The position numbers were made by a program, and so were the translations under genes. This document shows positions 8,892-17,023 of a stretch of 64,000 nucleotides of DNA, piece after piece. The first letter of the stretch is position 1; each line of letters begins with the position of its first letter. Under the pieces are notes generated by a model. That model was not told the DNA's origin. It did not search any database and worked only from the letters and a program-made list of their open reading frames with translations. The stretch is from Frankia umida (GTDB taxonomy: Bacteria > Actinomycetota > Actinomycetes > Frankiales > Frankiaceae), in assembly GCF_023242945.1 (NCBI RefSeq), contig NZ_JALKFT010000023.1, positions 1 to 64,000 on the forward strand, in the 5' to 3' direction.

Positions 8892-10043
8892 TCAGATTCG
8901 CGGATCGCTCTGCCGCACGACGCCATCGTCGAGCAGTCGTTTCACTGTGTCCGGAGCAAGGCCGAGTCCGGTCAGGACGTCGATCGTGTGATCGCCGGGC
9001 AGAGCCGGGCGGCCGGGCGATGCTGGCGGTGTCTTCGAGAACCGCGGTGACGGCGCCGGCTGCCGCACACCGTCGACGTCGACGAACGTGCCACGGGCGA
9101 CGTTGTGCGGGTGGCTCGGAGCCTCGGCCAGGCTCAGTACCGGAGAGGCGCACGAGTCCGGGGTGACCAGATCGCGTTCCCACTCCTCGCGGGTGCGTTC
9201 GCGAAAGCGAGCCGCCATTGCCCTGCCGTGCCGGTCCCACGCCTCATGGTCGTCATAGTCCTGCGGCACCTCGACGCCGAGCCGGGCACACAGCTCGGTG
9301 TAGAAACGGCTCTCCAGCGCGCCGACGGCGAAGTGCCCGCCGTCAGCCGTCTCGTAGGTCCGGTAGAAGTGGGCGCCGCCGTCGGTCAGGTTCGCCTCGC
9401 GCCGGTCCCGCCAGGTTCCCTGGGCGAGCATTCCGTAGAACACCGCCATCAGCGTGGCCGAACCGTCCAGCATGGCGACGTCGACCACCTGCCCGGTACC
9501 CGACCGGGCCGCCTCGAGGATGCCGGCCAGCAGGCCGACGGCCAGCAGCATGCCGCCTCCGCCGAAGTCACCCAGAACGTTCAGCGGCGGTACGGGACGC
9601 TCGGCCGGCCCGCTCGCGTGCAGCGCCCCGCTCAACGCGATGTAGTTGATGTCATGCCCGGCCATCTGGGCGTACGGCCCGTCCTGCCCGTAACCGGTCA
9701 TCCGGGCGTACACGAGTCGCGGGTTACGCGCCCGCAGGTCCTGCGGACCAATGCCCAGGCGTTCGGCCACCCCGGGCCGGTAGACATCGACAAAGGCGTC
9801 GGCGTGCTCGATGAGCGTGTGGATGAGCTCCAGGCCCTGTCTGTTCTTGGCATCGAGGGCGATGGAGCGCTGGCCCCGGCGCAGGACGACGTCCACCGGT
9901 GGGGGCGCGCCGACCTCGCTGGGACGGTCGATCCGGACAACCTCGGCGCCGAGGTCTCCCAGCAGCATCCCGGCGAACGGGCCTGGGCCGAGACCGCCCA
10001 TCATGACGATCCGGACGCCGGACAGTGGGCCGGCGGCGGTCAC
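8892..10043 (-). CDS. Alpha-methylacyl-CoA racemase-like CoA transferase family III protein
   Basis: A 383-residue protein of the CaiB/BaiF fold. All three catalytic positions of alpha-methylacyl-CoA racemase (MCR numbering H126, D156, E241) can be matched: H130 in GHDINY, D159 in LGDFGGGG and E244 in GALE. That favours 2-methylacyl-CoA epimerisation over CoA transfer. The GTG at 10043 overlaps the TGA of the enoyl-CoA hydratase (GTGA), indicating translational coupling; the longer open frame upstream is only the hydratase read out of frame. Racemases of this type prepare 2-methyl-branched acyl-CoAs, such as those from sterols or isoprenoids, for beta-oxidation. Confidence 0.88.
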   Translation of the reverse strand: MTAAGPLSGVRIVMMGGLGPGPFAGMLLGDLGAEVVRIDRPSEVGAPPPVDVVLRRGQRSIALDAKNRQGLELIHTLIEHADAFVDVYRPGVAERLGIGPQDLRARNPRLVYARMTGYGQDGPYAQMAGHDINYIALSGALHASGPAERPVPPLNVLGDFGGGGMLLAVGLLAGILEAARSGTGQVVDVAMLDGSATLMAVFYGMLAQGTWRDRREANLTDGGAHFYRTYETADGGHFAVGALESRFYTELCARLGVEVPQDYDDHEAWDRHGRAMAARFRERTREEWERDLVTPDSCASPVLSLAEAPSHPHNVARGTFVDVDGVRQPAPSPRFSKTPPASPGRPALPGDHTIDVLTGLGLAPDTVKRLLDDGVVRQSDPRI

Positions 10044-10837
10044 CGCCTGCTCCAGGCGGCCCGGGCCTGCGCCGCCTCCACGGTGGCATGCGTGATGACC
10101 TGATTGCGGTTCTCCACCTCGAGTGCGGCTGCCAGGCTCGGGGCATCGGTGTTGAGCTGCAGGGCTCGTTTCGTCATCGCGACTCCCAACGGCGAGTGCG
10201 AAGCAATCACGGTGGCGGTCTCCATCGCGCGCGCGAACAGCTCCCCGTCGGGGTGGACGGCGCTCACCAGCCCGGTCCGCAGCGCCTCGTCGGCGGCCAC
10301 CAGCCGCCCGGTGAGCATCCAGTCGGCGGCCACGCTCGTCCCGACGACGCGCGGCAGGTGGTAGCTCATCCCCATCTCGGCACCGGACAGGCCGAGGCGG
10401 ATGGCGGCGTTGCCGAAACGGGCGGAGGCGGCGCAGATCCGGATGTCGGCGGCCAGGCAAAGCGCGAGCCCGCCGCCGACCGCCACCCCGTTCACGGCGG
10501 CGACCACCGGTTGGGGGAGCGCGCGCAGGGCCTCCGGCAGCGCGGCCATCATCTCCTGGAACCGGAGCCGGTCGATCGCCGGCGCCTGCGGGCCAGGTAC
10601 GTCCGGCCCGAAGCCACGCAGGTCGATCCCGGAGCAGAAGCCACGGCCGGCGCCGGTCAGCACCACCACCCGGACCGCACGGTCGCCGGCGATCGACGCG
10701 CAGGTGTCGCGCAGCGCGTCCGCCAGCGTCGCGTTGATCGCGTTGAGCCGGTCGGGGCGGTTCAGCCGGAGCACGGCCACTTCATCCGATCGCTCCAGGA
10801 CCACCACGTCTGAGTCTGGTGCCGGGGTCATACCCAT
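10040..10837 (-). CDS. Enoyl-CoA hydratase/isomerase family protein
   Basis: A 265-residue crotonase. The CoA- and oxyanion-binding elements are visible: RPDRLNAIN near residue 30, GRGFCSGIDL near 65, and NGVAVGGGLALCLAADIRI near 115-135. At the first usual acid-base position (Glu144 in rat mitochondrial hydratase) the protein reads LGLSGAEMG, and the later Glu is not obvious, so isomerase or another crotonase chemistry is possible. The gene begins 6 bp after the MaoC gene and overlaps the racemase start, placing it inside one operon with two MaoC proteins and the racemase. Confidence 0.88.
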   Translation of the reverse strand: MGMTPAPDSDVVVLERSDEVAVLRLNRPDRLNAINATLADALRDTCASIAGDRAVRVVVLTGAGRGFCSGIDLRGFGPDVPGPQAPAIDRLRFQEMMAALPEALRALPQPVVAAVNGVAVGGGLALCLAADIRICAASARFGNAAIRLGLSGAEMGMSYHLPRVVGTSVAADWMLTGRLVAADEALRTGLVSAVHPDGELFARAMETATVIASHSPLGVAMTKRALQLNTDAPSLAAALEVENRNQVITHATVEAAQARAAWSRR

Positions 10838-10843
10838 CGGTTC

Positions 10844-11278
10844 CTAGCCGTCATGGTCCTGGTCCACCCGCGCGGTCGCATAACCACTGATCACCTCGAT
10901 ACCGTCGCCGTTCACGGTCACCACCTCGAGATCGACCAGATCCTGGCCGTCTGACTCCCGGACCGCCGTCACTGTCAACCGGGCCGTCAGCGCGTCCCCC
11001 GGCCACACCTGACTGCGGAACCGCACGCCATAGCGGACGAGGCGGCCATCGCCCACCCAGTCGGTCAGCGCCCGCGCCGTCATTCCCATCGTCAACATGC
11101 CATGCGCGAACACCCCCGGGTATCCGGCCACCTCCCGGGCGTACACCTCGTCGGTGTGCATCGGATTGAAATCGCCCGACACACCCGCGTACATCACCAG
11201 CTGGGTCCGGGTCAGATCTCGCGTGAGCACCTGCTCATGGATGTCTCCCACGGCGAGATCCCTGCCGCGCAGGCTCAT
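10844..11278 (-). CDS. MaoC-family dehydratase (hot-dog)
   Basis: A 144-residue single hot-dog protein with the R-hydratase 2 motif GDFNPMHTDEVYAREVAGYP, followed by GVFAHGML, which contains the catalytic Asp and His of MaoC hydratases. Its ATG overlaps the stop of the preceding MaoC N-domain protein (ATGA). In actinobacteria these two proteins, like the steroid-degradation hydratase pairs, often form a heterodimeric enoyl-CoA hydratase in which this subunit supplies the catalytic motif. I infer the same arrangement here, for a bulky acyl-CoA. Confidence 0.88.
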   Translation of the reverse strand: MSLRGRDLAVGDIHEQVLTRDLTRTQLVMYAGVSGDFNPMHTDEVYAREVAGYPGVFAHGMLTMGMTARALTDWVGDGRLVRYGVRFRSQVWPGDALTARLTVTAVRESDGQDLVDLEVVTVNGDGIEVISGYATARVDQDHDG

Positions 11279-11766
11279 GCACTCTCCTCGGCATCGACCG
11301 TGCGCTCCGGCCGCACAATAATGTTACGGCTCGTGAGTATCAGTTCACCCTTGGCGTCCCGGTACTCCGAAATCGTCTCCTCGAAACGGAGCCTGCCGCC
11401 GCGCCGGCCGACCTTCTCCCAGGCCTTTCCGGACCGGAGGGTCACCGTCAGCACATCGCCGGGCCGAATGTGGCGGTGATACTCGAAATGCTGCTCCGCA
11501 TGCAGACCGCCACTGTGCGGCGCGGGCTGAGTGGTTCCGGTCGGGGTTCTCCCCGAGCCGAACCAGGGTTCCCCGACCATCGGCCGCAGCGCCCAGTCGG
11601 GGTTGTAGTGCGCACCGCTCTGGACGAACGTCGGGGGCGCGATGATGCTGCCGGCCTCGGACTCCGCTGCGGCGACCGGATCGGAGTACACCGGATTCGG
11701 GTCGCCCACCGCTCGTGCGAAGAGCATGATCTGGCCGGCTTCAACCGGAAAGCTGAACTCGGTCAC
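11275..11766 (-). CDS. MaoC N-terminal-domain hot-dog protein (hydratase partner)
   Basis: A MaoC_dehydrat_N-type hot-dog protein. It begins with the conserved VTEFSFPVEAGQIMLFARAV and contains APPTF and EQHFEYHRHIRPGD, which are family landmarks. I chose the GTG at 11766 because GGAGGTGGGC precedes it and it gives the usual length of about 163 residues; an earlier in-frame start at 11850 would add a Gly/Ala-rich leader. Translational coupling to the MaoC gene downstream (ATGA) supports a two-subunit hydratase. It is the first gene of the operon running to the racemase and cyclase, and two copies of the putative operator lie upstream. Confidence 0.82.
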   Translation of the reverse strand: MTEFSFPVEAGQIMLFARAVGDPNPVYSDPVAAAESEAGSIIAPPTFVQSGAHYNPDWALRPMVGEPWFGSGRTPTGTTQPAPHSGGLHAEQHFEYHRHIRPGDVLTVTLRSGKAWEKVGRRGGRLRFEETISEYRDAKGELILTSRNIIVRPERTVDAEESA

Positions 11767-11918
11767 GCCCACCTCCACAGTCCCGCTGGCCGCTCCCGCC
11801 CCACCGGCCCCCTCGCCGACGCAGGAGTGGTCACAACGCAGCGTGGTCACGACGCAGGATGGTCACGGACCGGCTCGAGTGCGTCCTCGGGCCAGCGGCG
11901 GGAGCGTACCGCAGCATC

Positions 11919-11937
11919 GAAACCGACGTCGAATTTC
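11919..11937 (+). promoter_or_regulatory. Putative TetR operator, copy 1
   Basis: GAAACCGACGTCGAATTTC, one of five related sites (consensus GAAAYYGAYRTCGR). It lies about 70-150 bp upstream of the MaoC/hydratase/racemase operon and close to copy 2. The core is near-palindromic around GACGTC with GAAA/TTTC ends. Confidence 0.6.
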
Positions 11938-12024
11938 AGTCGATCAGCCTGCCCGCCAGGCCGGCTGGAGCCGGTCCTGGCGACGGCTCCCCTTACGGCG
12001 GTCGGGTGGAGGGGCATTGTCGTT

Positions 12025-12060
12025 GCGGGTGCGGGTGCGGGTGCGGGTGCGGGTGCGGGT
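12025..12060 (+). repeat. Six tandem copies of GCGGGT
   Basis: A hexanucleotide array with regular GGGT runs at three-base spacing, able in principle to form a G-quadruplex on the + strand. It lies between the two operator copies in the hydratase operon promoter region. Confidence 0.9.
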
Positions 12061-12091
12061 GCGAGGGTGAGGCGTTAGCGTGCGTCAGGTG

Positions 12092-12110
12092 GAAACCGAT
12101 GTCGGATTCG
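12092..12110 (+). promoter_or_regulatory. Putative TetR operator, copy 2
   Basis: GAAACCGATGTCGGATTCG, matching the consensus of the other four sites. It ends four bases before the ATG of the amidohydrolase stub, and the intact aldo/keto reductase follows 260 bp later. Confidence 0.6.
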
Positions 12111-12114
12111 AATA

Positions 12115-12252
12115 ATGACCCTGTTCGATCCGGTGGCCTTCATCGACGAGATCGACACGCTGTCGACCGACGGCCGGCGGAAGATCATGGGTGCCAACCT
12201 CGCCAAGGTGATGGGCATCGACCCGAGCGTCAAGGTCCTCACCTCAGCCTGA
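12115..12252 (+). pseudogene. Amidohydrolase C-terminal stub
   Basis: A 45-codon frame whose DPVAFIDEIDTLSTDGRRKI and MGANLAKVMGIDP segments resemble the last 40 residues of ACMSD-type amidohydrolases, where the conserved ending is typically DRRKIMGxNAARLxGI. The TIM barrel and metal ligands are absent, and an in-frame stop lies just upstream. It is most likely the end of a deleted gene, although translation of the short peptide from the ATG at 12115 cannot be excluded. Confidence 0.6.
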
Positions 12253-12370
12253 GTGGACTCTCCGACCCAGGACAACGGACGATGGTTCCAGTCCTGCAGG
12301 ACCGGTAGCAGCCGGGACGGTCGGTCCGCAGGGGGCCGAACCGTGCCGCCATCTGAACAGGGGACCTGCC

Positions 12371-13306
12371 ATGGAGCATCGCCCGCTCGGCAGCACCGGA
12401 CCCGCCGTCTCGATCGTGGGACTGGGTTGCAACAACTTCGGCATGCGTCTCGACGCGGCCGGCAGCGCCGCGGTCGTCGGCGCCGCCCTGGAGCACGGGA
12501 TCACGCATTTTGACACGGCCGAGATGTACGGGGCCGGAAGATCCGAGGAGTACCTGGGCACGGCCCTCGGCGCCCGCCGGGACGAGGCGGTCATCGCGAC
12601 CAAGGTCAACCGTCGGCCGAAGGGAGAGGCCTACCAGCCGGGGGCGCTGCGGCGACGGATTGTCGAGGCGGCCGAAGGCAGCCTGCGCCGTCTGGGCACC
12701 GACCGGATCGATGTTCTTTACCAGCACTACGTCGACGAGGAGGCTCCGCTGGAGGAGGCGATGGCGACCTTCGACGAGCTGGTGCGTTCGGGCAAGGCGC
12801 TGCACATCGCCTGCTCGAACGTCGACGCTGGGCAGATCGAGGCCAGGGCCGCATACGCCGCGGAGCACGGTGTCACCGCGTTCACCGCGGCCCAGATCGA
12901 GTGGAACCTGCTCGAGCGGGCGGTCGAACCGGAGATCGTCCCGGCCGCCCGGAAGGCGGACATGGGGATCGTGCCCTACTTCCCGCTCGCTTCGGGCCTG
13001 CTGAGCGGCAAGTACCGGGCGGGCGAGCCGTTTCCCCCCGGCACCCGGCTGGCCGCCAACGCGTACTTCGCCGCAGTCGCGACTGAGGAGAACTTCGCCT
13101 ACGTCGAGGCGCTGACCGCGTTCGCGGCCGAGCGGGGTCACTCGGTGCTCGAGCTGGCCATCGCCTGGCTGGCCGCGCAGGATGGCGTGGCCTCGGTCAT
13201 CGCCGGGGCGACCAGGCCCGATCAGATCGCGGCGAACGTCGCCGCGGCCGGCTGGCAGCTGACGGCGGACGACCTGGCGGTACTTCCCCACCCGGTGTCC
13301 GAGTAG
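12371..13306 (+). CDS. Aldo/keto reductase
   Basis: A 311-residue NADPH-dependent aldo/keto reductase. The full catalytic tetrad is seen: D48 and Y53 in HFDTAEMYG, K78 in IATKV, and H119 in YQHYVD. Family features GLGCNNFG at the N-terminus and the late VIAGATRPDQI cofactor segment are present, and the length is normal. The ATG at 12371 has a purine-rich GGGGAC-type sequence nearby. It lies downstream of operator copies 1 and 2, divergent from the hydratase operon, so it could reduce an aldehyde or ketone intermediate of the same pathway (inference). Confidence 0.9.
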   Translation: MEHRPLGSTGPAVSIVGLGCNNFGMRLDAAGSAAVVGAALEHGITHFDTAEMYGAGRSEEYLGTALGARRDEAVIATKVNRRPKGEAYQPGALRRRIVEAAEGSLRRLGTDRIDVLYQHYVDEEAPLEEAMATFDELVRSGKALHIACSNVDAGQIEARAAYAAEHGVTAFTAAQIEWNLLERAVEPEIVPAARKADMGIVPYFPLASGLLSGKYRAGEPFPPGTRLAANAYFAAVATEENFAYVEALTAFAAERGHSVLELAIAWLAAQDGVASVIAGATRPDQIAANVAAAGWQLTADDLAVLPHPVSE

Positions 13307-13406
13307 GCAGCTCGCGGCCGCGCCAGCAGGTGGGGTCCGCAGGCGGCGCGCGCCACCTGCTCTCGATGTTGTCGGGCGGCGGCACCCGGGCGCCCCAGGC
13401 CTGCCG

Positions 13407-15041
13407 TCAGGTCTTCTTCTCCTCGTGGTTGGGTGCGATCGGGGTCGTCGCCGCCTGCTCGCGAAGGTGCTGCTTGACGACCTTGCCGGTGGCGTTCAGG
13501 GGAAGCGCGTCGATCACCTGCACGTACCGGGGGACCTTGTAGTTCGCCATCCGCTCACGCGACCAGGTGACGAGCTCGCCCGGTGTCGTCACCGCCCCCG
13601 GGCACAGGACGACGAACGCCATGCCCACCTCACCGAGCCTTCCGTCGGGGACACCGATCACCGCGGCCTGCTCGATGTCGGGGTGGCCCAGCAGGATGTT
13701 CTCGATCTCGGCCGGGTAGGTGTTGAAGCCGCCGACGATGAACATGTCCTTCGCCCGGCCGACGATGCGCAGCAGACCGGCATCGTCGATCGTTCCCAGA
13801 TCGCCGGTACGCAGCCAGCCGTCGGCCGAAAGCACCTCGGCCGTGGCGGCGGGATCGTCGAGGTAGTGCGACATCACGGTGGCGCTGCGCAGCTGTATCT
13901 CGCCGGGCTGCCCCCCTGGCAGGACCCGACCGTCGCCGTCGACGATGTGCAGCTCGACACCCGGGCGACGCCGCCCCACCGTCGTGGCGATGGTCCGCGC
14001 ATCGTCCGTGAGCGAGGTGCCGGTGGCGGTGCCGCCCTCGGTCAGCCCATAGCCGGCGAGGACGTCGGTGAAGGGCAGCTCCTCGAGCACACGCTGGATC
14101 AGCGTGACCGGGATGTCCGCGGCCCCGGTCACGGCCAGGCGAAGGCTGGAAAGATCGTAACGGTCGCGTTCGGGATGGTCGAGGATCGCCTGATAGAGCG
14201 TCGGTGGACCAGGCAGTACGGTCACCTTCTCCTCGACCACGCGGCGCAGCACCTGCCCGACGTCGAACACCGGCTCGGGCAGCATCGTCGCACCGGCCAC
14301 GAGGGCGGCGAGAACACCGGACTTGAGGCCGAACATGTGGAAGAACGGGTTGACCATGAGATAGCGATCGCCTGTTGCGAGGCCGGTCATCGCCACCCAG
14401 TCCTGGGCTGCCTGCAGTGTGGAGCGGTGCGTGTGCACGACTCCCTTCGGCTGACCGGTCGTGCCGGAGGTGAAAATGATGTCCGACACGGTGTCGGGCG
14501 TGAGTGCCGCGGCGCGGCGGTCCGCCTCGCCGCGCGTGGCATCAGTCGCCCGGGCCAGGAACTCCGGCCAGGGCACGGTCGCTGTTCGCGTGTCGGATGT
14601 GTCGGATGTGTCGGATGTGTCGGTGGTGACCGTGGTCGCGAGTGCGGTCAACTCGACTCCGGCGCCGCGCAGGAGGGTGACGTAGTCGTTGCCGAGGAAA
14701 CCTGAGGTCGTGACCAGCAGTCGGACCTGGGCCCGGCGCAGAATGCCGGCCGCCTCGGCGCCCTTGAAACGGGTGTTCACAGGGACCAGTGATGCGCCGA
14801 CCTGGAACACTCCGAGAGCCGCGACCACCCACTCGGGGCTGTTCGGGGCCCAGATGGCGACGCGGTCACCCACGTGTATGCCAGTGGAGACGAGAGCGGC
14901 ACCGAAGGTGCGAACCTGCTCGTGTAACTCGCCGAAGGTCAGGGGGCTGTTCTGGTCCGCGACGGCCTGATGCTCCGTGAAACTCCCGACTGCCGCGGCG
15001 AGTGTCTCGGGTATCGTTCTGGCCGGGCCCACGACGCACAT
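13407..15041 (-). CDS. FadD-type acyl-CoA ligase (FadD3-like)
   Basis: A 544-residue AMP-forming acyl-CoA ligase. Motifs in order are the P-loop IIFTSGTTGQPKGVVHTHRS, the aromatic/YGLTEGG loop, TGDLG with the ATP-ribose-binding Asp, the hinge VGRAKDMFIVGGFN, and the C-terminal LPLNATGKVVK with the catalytic Lys. The start is supported by GGAGGAGG upstream. An insertion of repeated Thr-Ser-Asp triplets near residue 145 comes from a 9-bp tandem repeat and should lie in a surface loop. Overall it resembles ligases acting on steroid-ring propionates, but substrate assignment is only by resemblance. It probably supplies the CoA ester for the surrounding beta-oxidation genes. Confidence 0.88.
   Translation of the reverse strand: MCVVGPARTIPETLAAAVGSFTEHQAVADQNSPLTFGELHEQVRTFGAALVSTGIHVGDRVAIWAPNSPEWVVAALGVFQVGASLVPVNTRFKGAEAAGILRRAQVRLLVTTSGFLGNDYVTLLRGAGVELTALATTVTTDTSDTSDTSDTRTATVPWPEFLARATDATRGEADRRAAALTPDTVSDIIFTSGTTGQPKGVVHTHRSTLQAAQDWVAMTGLATGDRYLMVNPFFHMFGLKSGVLAALVAGATMLPEPVFDVGQVLRRVVEEKVTVLPGPPTLYQAILDHPERDRYDLSSLRLAVTGAADIPVTLIQRVLEELPFTDVLAGYGLTEGGTATGTSLTDDARTIATTVGRRRPGVELHIVDGDGRVLPGGQPGEIQLRSATVMSHYLDDPAATAEVLSADGWLRTGDLGTIDDAGLLRIVGRAKDMFIVGGFNTYPAEIENILLGHPDIEQAAVIGVPDGRLGEVGMAFVVLCPGAVTTPGELVTWSRERMANYKVPRYVQVIDALPLNATGKVVKQHLREQAATTPIAPNHEEKKT
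14590..14616. repeat. 9-bp in-frame tandem repeat inside ligase gene
   Basis: GTGTCGGAT occurs three times in a row, followed by a partial copy. It encodes repeated Ser-Asp-Thr units on the minus strand, so copy-number change would keep the reading frame. Confidence 0.9.
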
Positions 15042-15323
15042 TTTCGCCTCCTCCAGATCTGACTACGCAGGGTCAGAAGCAGGGCATGTTTCCGTATCGC
15101 GCAACGGTTTGCCCGGTCAGTATGACGTCTGTTAGTTTGAATCCGCGAAGATCCGCGCTGACCGGTGTTCCCAGCCGACCTTCCCCAGATCTGGTCTCCA
15201 GGTCAGGGCCGTTCTGGTGTGCGCCTGGGACGCAAAACAACGATAGCTTTCTTTGCCCTGAGAAGCCACCCCCGACCGTGTGGCCGGATCGCCTCACGAC
15301 GTCGCCGACGATAAGGATCAAAT

Positions 15324-16082
15324 GTGGATGGTGCAAGTCCGCTTCTGGAACTCGGCCTACGTGTCCAGCTCGACGAGGATTCTGTTTCTGGGCAGGCGGA
15401 GGTGACCTCGCGGATGTGCGGACCGGGCGAGACCGCCGTGCGCACATCGATTCTGGCGACCTGGTCCGACATGATGACAGGATCGCTCGCAGTGGTCCTT
15501 ATGGGGCCGCAGATCCCGATCACTCTGGACCTGCAGGTGGATGTCATCGAGCCAGCGGGGCCCGGTGACGTGATCAGCCTCGAGGGCACGGTTCTCAAAC
15601 GCGGCCGCTCTGTTCTGGTATGCGAAACCCTGTTGCGGCGGGTGAACAGCTCCGCCGTCCTGGCGATCGCCCACACGACCTTCATGGCCTCACCGGATCC
15701 CCGGCACGTCTTTCCTGACGGGTTCCGGCCACGGGTGCCGGATCCCGTCGGGCACCTGCCGGTGCCGTTCGCCGAGCGCGTCGGGTGCACGGTGGTGGAA
15801 CCAGGAACCGCCGAAGTGGCCCGGCGGACCGGTGGGCTGAACGCCGCCGGGGCGATCCAGGGCGGCGTGATCGCGCTGGCTGCCGAGGAGGCCGCCTTCT
15901 CGCTGGCCGGTGACGCGGGCTACCACGAGTCCCTCGGTATCCGGTACCTGCGTCCGTTCTCGGTCGGGCCGGCGCGTGCTGTCGCCCGACCGCGAGGCCG
16001 GGTCTGCCAGGTCCGTCTGCATGACATCGGCACCGGCAAGCTTGGCGCTGTCGCCACCATCCGCTCCCGGCCGCTGCTCTGA
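15324..16082 (+). CDS. Double hot-dog acyl-CoA thioesterase-like protein
   Basis: A 252-residue protein of two hot-dog domains (about 5-125 and 135-250), similar to PaaI-like thioesterases. The second domain shows GGLNAAGAIQGGVIALAAEEAA, the helix segment that holds the catalytic residue in this fold, and the first shows the strand VDVIEPAGPGDVISLEGTVL. The start is GTG at 15324, eight bases after AAGGA; an ATG at 15322 is out of frame. It is divergent from the ligase gene and convergent with the TetR gene. It could release acids from dead-end CoA esters to recycle CoA, a common accessory role. Confidence 0.78.
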   Translation: MDGASPLLELGLRVQLDEDSVSGQAEVTSRMCGPGETAVRTSILATWSDMMTGSLAVVLMGPQIPITLDLQVDVIEPAGPGDVISLEGTVLKRGRSVLVCETLLRRVNSSAVLAIAHTTFMASPDPRHVFPDGFRPRVPDPVGHLPVPFAERVGCTVVEPGTAEVARRTGGLNAAGAIQGGVIALAAEEAAFSLAGDAGYHESLGIRYLRPFSVGPARAVARPRGRVCQVRLHDIGTGKLGAVATIRSRPLL

Positions 16083-16095
16083 CAGTTGTGTTTCC

Positions 16096-16132
16096 GGCCG
16101 GTCCAGCCCGATTCCGTCGGCGCGGACCGGCC
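16096..16132. terminator. Bidirectional terminator hairpin
   Basis: Perfect 9-bp inverted repeat GGCCGGTCC / GGACCGGCC with a 19-base loop, in the gap between the convergent thioesterase and TetR genes. There is no U tract, as is common in actinobacteria. Confidence 0.6.
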
Positions 16133-16908
16133 TAGGATCGCGGCGGTTCCGGCCTGACGCCGAGCGCGTTCGCCCACAGTATGGTCAGCTGTTCGACAGC
16201 TTCGTCGAAATCGTAGTCCCGAAAGTTCTGGACCAGCCAGAGCTCGGCGAATCTCGCGGTCATCGCGCCCAGGGCGTCCGCGGCGAACGACGGGTCAAGT
16301 CGGTGATCCGCAGCACCTTCTTTCTGCATCCTGATGATTGCCCGCTCGGCCCGCGTGACGTAATGCTTCATGGTGGCCATGCGAGCCTCGTTCACGGGCG
16401 GGTCGTACCGCGACACCTGCTCGATCACCCCGATGATCGCCGCCTCGTCCCGATAACGCTCGAGGTAGCGGCGGTTGGATCGTCGAATCCGCTCCCAGAC
16501 CGAATCACTGCCGGCTGCCGAGTGCTCTGTCGGCGCGGTAAGCAGCTCCTCCTGGGCGCGGGCGACCTCGCGGAAGATCTCCTCCTTGGAGTCGAAGTAG
16601 TGATAGAAGGTGCCCAGCGCGATCTTGGCTGTCTGGGCGATGTCGGCGATCCGTGCTTCCAGGAACCCGTCCCGCTCAAAGACCGTTTTTGCCGCGTCGA
16701 TCAGACGGGCCCGGGTTCGTATCCCCTTCGCGGACAACGGGCGCACCGAGGCGGCCTGCCGTGGATCCCCCACCTTCGCCGGTGGACCGGCTGTCTCCGG
16801 CGAATCGGAGGCCTGCGAATCCTGGGGCTGCGGTACCGCTGGGGTCACCGTCGCCTCGCCCTGTCCGGGAGCCGGGACGCCGGCGTTGGTAGCATGTGCA
16901 AAGCGCAC
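16132..16908 (-). CDS. TetR-family regulator, candidate master repressor of the catabolic cluster
   Basis: A 258-residue TetR protein with a disordered Pro/Ala/Ser-rich leader of about 60 residues. The helix-turn-helix domain (residues 63-110) reads RTRARLIDAAKTVFERDGFL and IALGTFYHYFDSKEEIF, followed by a KstR2-like ligand domain. A copy of the GAAAYYGAYRTCGR motif lies only 13 bp upstream of its start, which suggests autoregulation. The other copies lie before the thiolase/SDR and ACAD genes, the hydratase operon and a decayed thiolase. I infer that it represses these genes until an acyl-CoA intermediate binds, as for KstR-type regulators. Confidence 0.85.
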   Translation of the reverse strand: MRFAHATNAGVPAPGQGEATVTPAVPQPQDSQASDSPETAGPPAKVGDPRQAASVRPLSAKGIRTRARLIDAAKTVFERDGFLEARIADIAQTAKIALGTFYHYFDSKEEIFREVARAQEELLTAPTEHSAAGSDSVWERIRRSNRRYLERYRDEAAIIGVIEQVSRYDPPVNEARMATMKHYVTRAERAIIRMQKEGAADHRLDPSFAADALGAMTARFAELWLVQNFRDYDFDEAVEQLTILWANALGVRPEPPRS

Positions 16909-16920
16909 TGCCTCACTTTG

Positions 16921-16939
16921 CGAAGTCGATGTCAGTTTC
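16921..16939 (-). promoter_or_regulatory. Putative TetR operator, copy 3 (autoregulatory)
   Basis: On the minus strand GAAACTGACATCGACTTCG, 13 bp upstream of the TetR start codon. Position and similarity to the other four copies make this the site that ties the motif to this regulator. Confidence 0.62.
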
Positions 16940-17023
16940 GGTTCTCCACTCTACCGGCTCGTTCACAGCGACGGGCTCGCATCGTGCTGGAAGATCGCGG
17001 TGGGCATCGGTGTCGTCCGCTGA

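Noticed and set aside
12025..12060. CRISPR-like array
   Set aside because: Units are six bases without spacers. No CRISPR array or cas gene is visible anywhere in the window.
15042..15323. Sixth operator copy before the ligase or thioesterase
   Set aside because: A GACGTC core with TTAGTTTGAA nearby occurs, but the spacing and flanks do not fit the five-site consensus.
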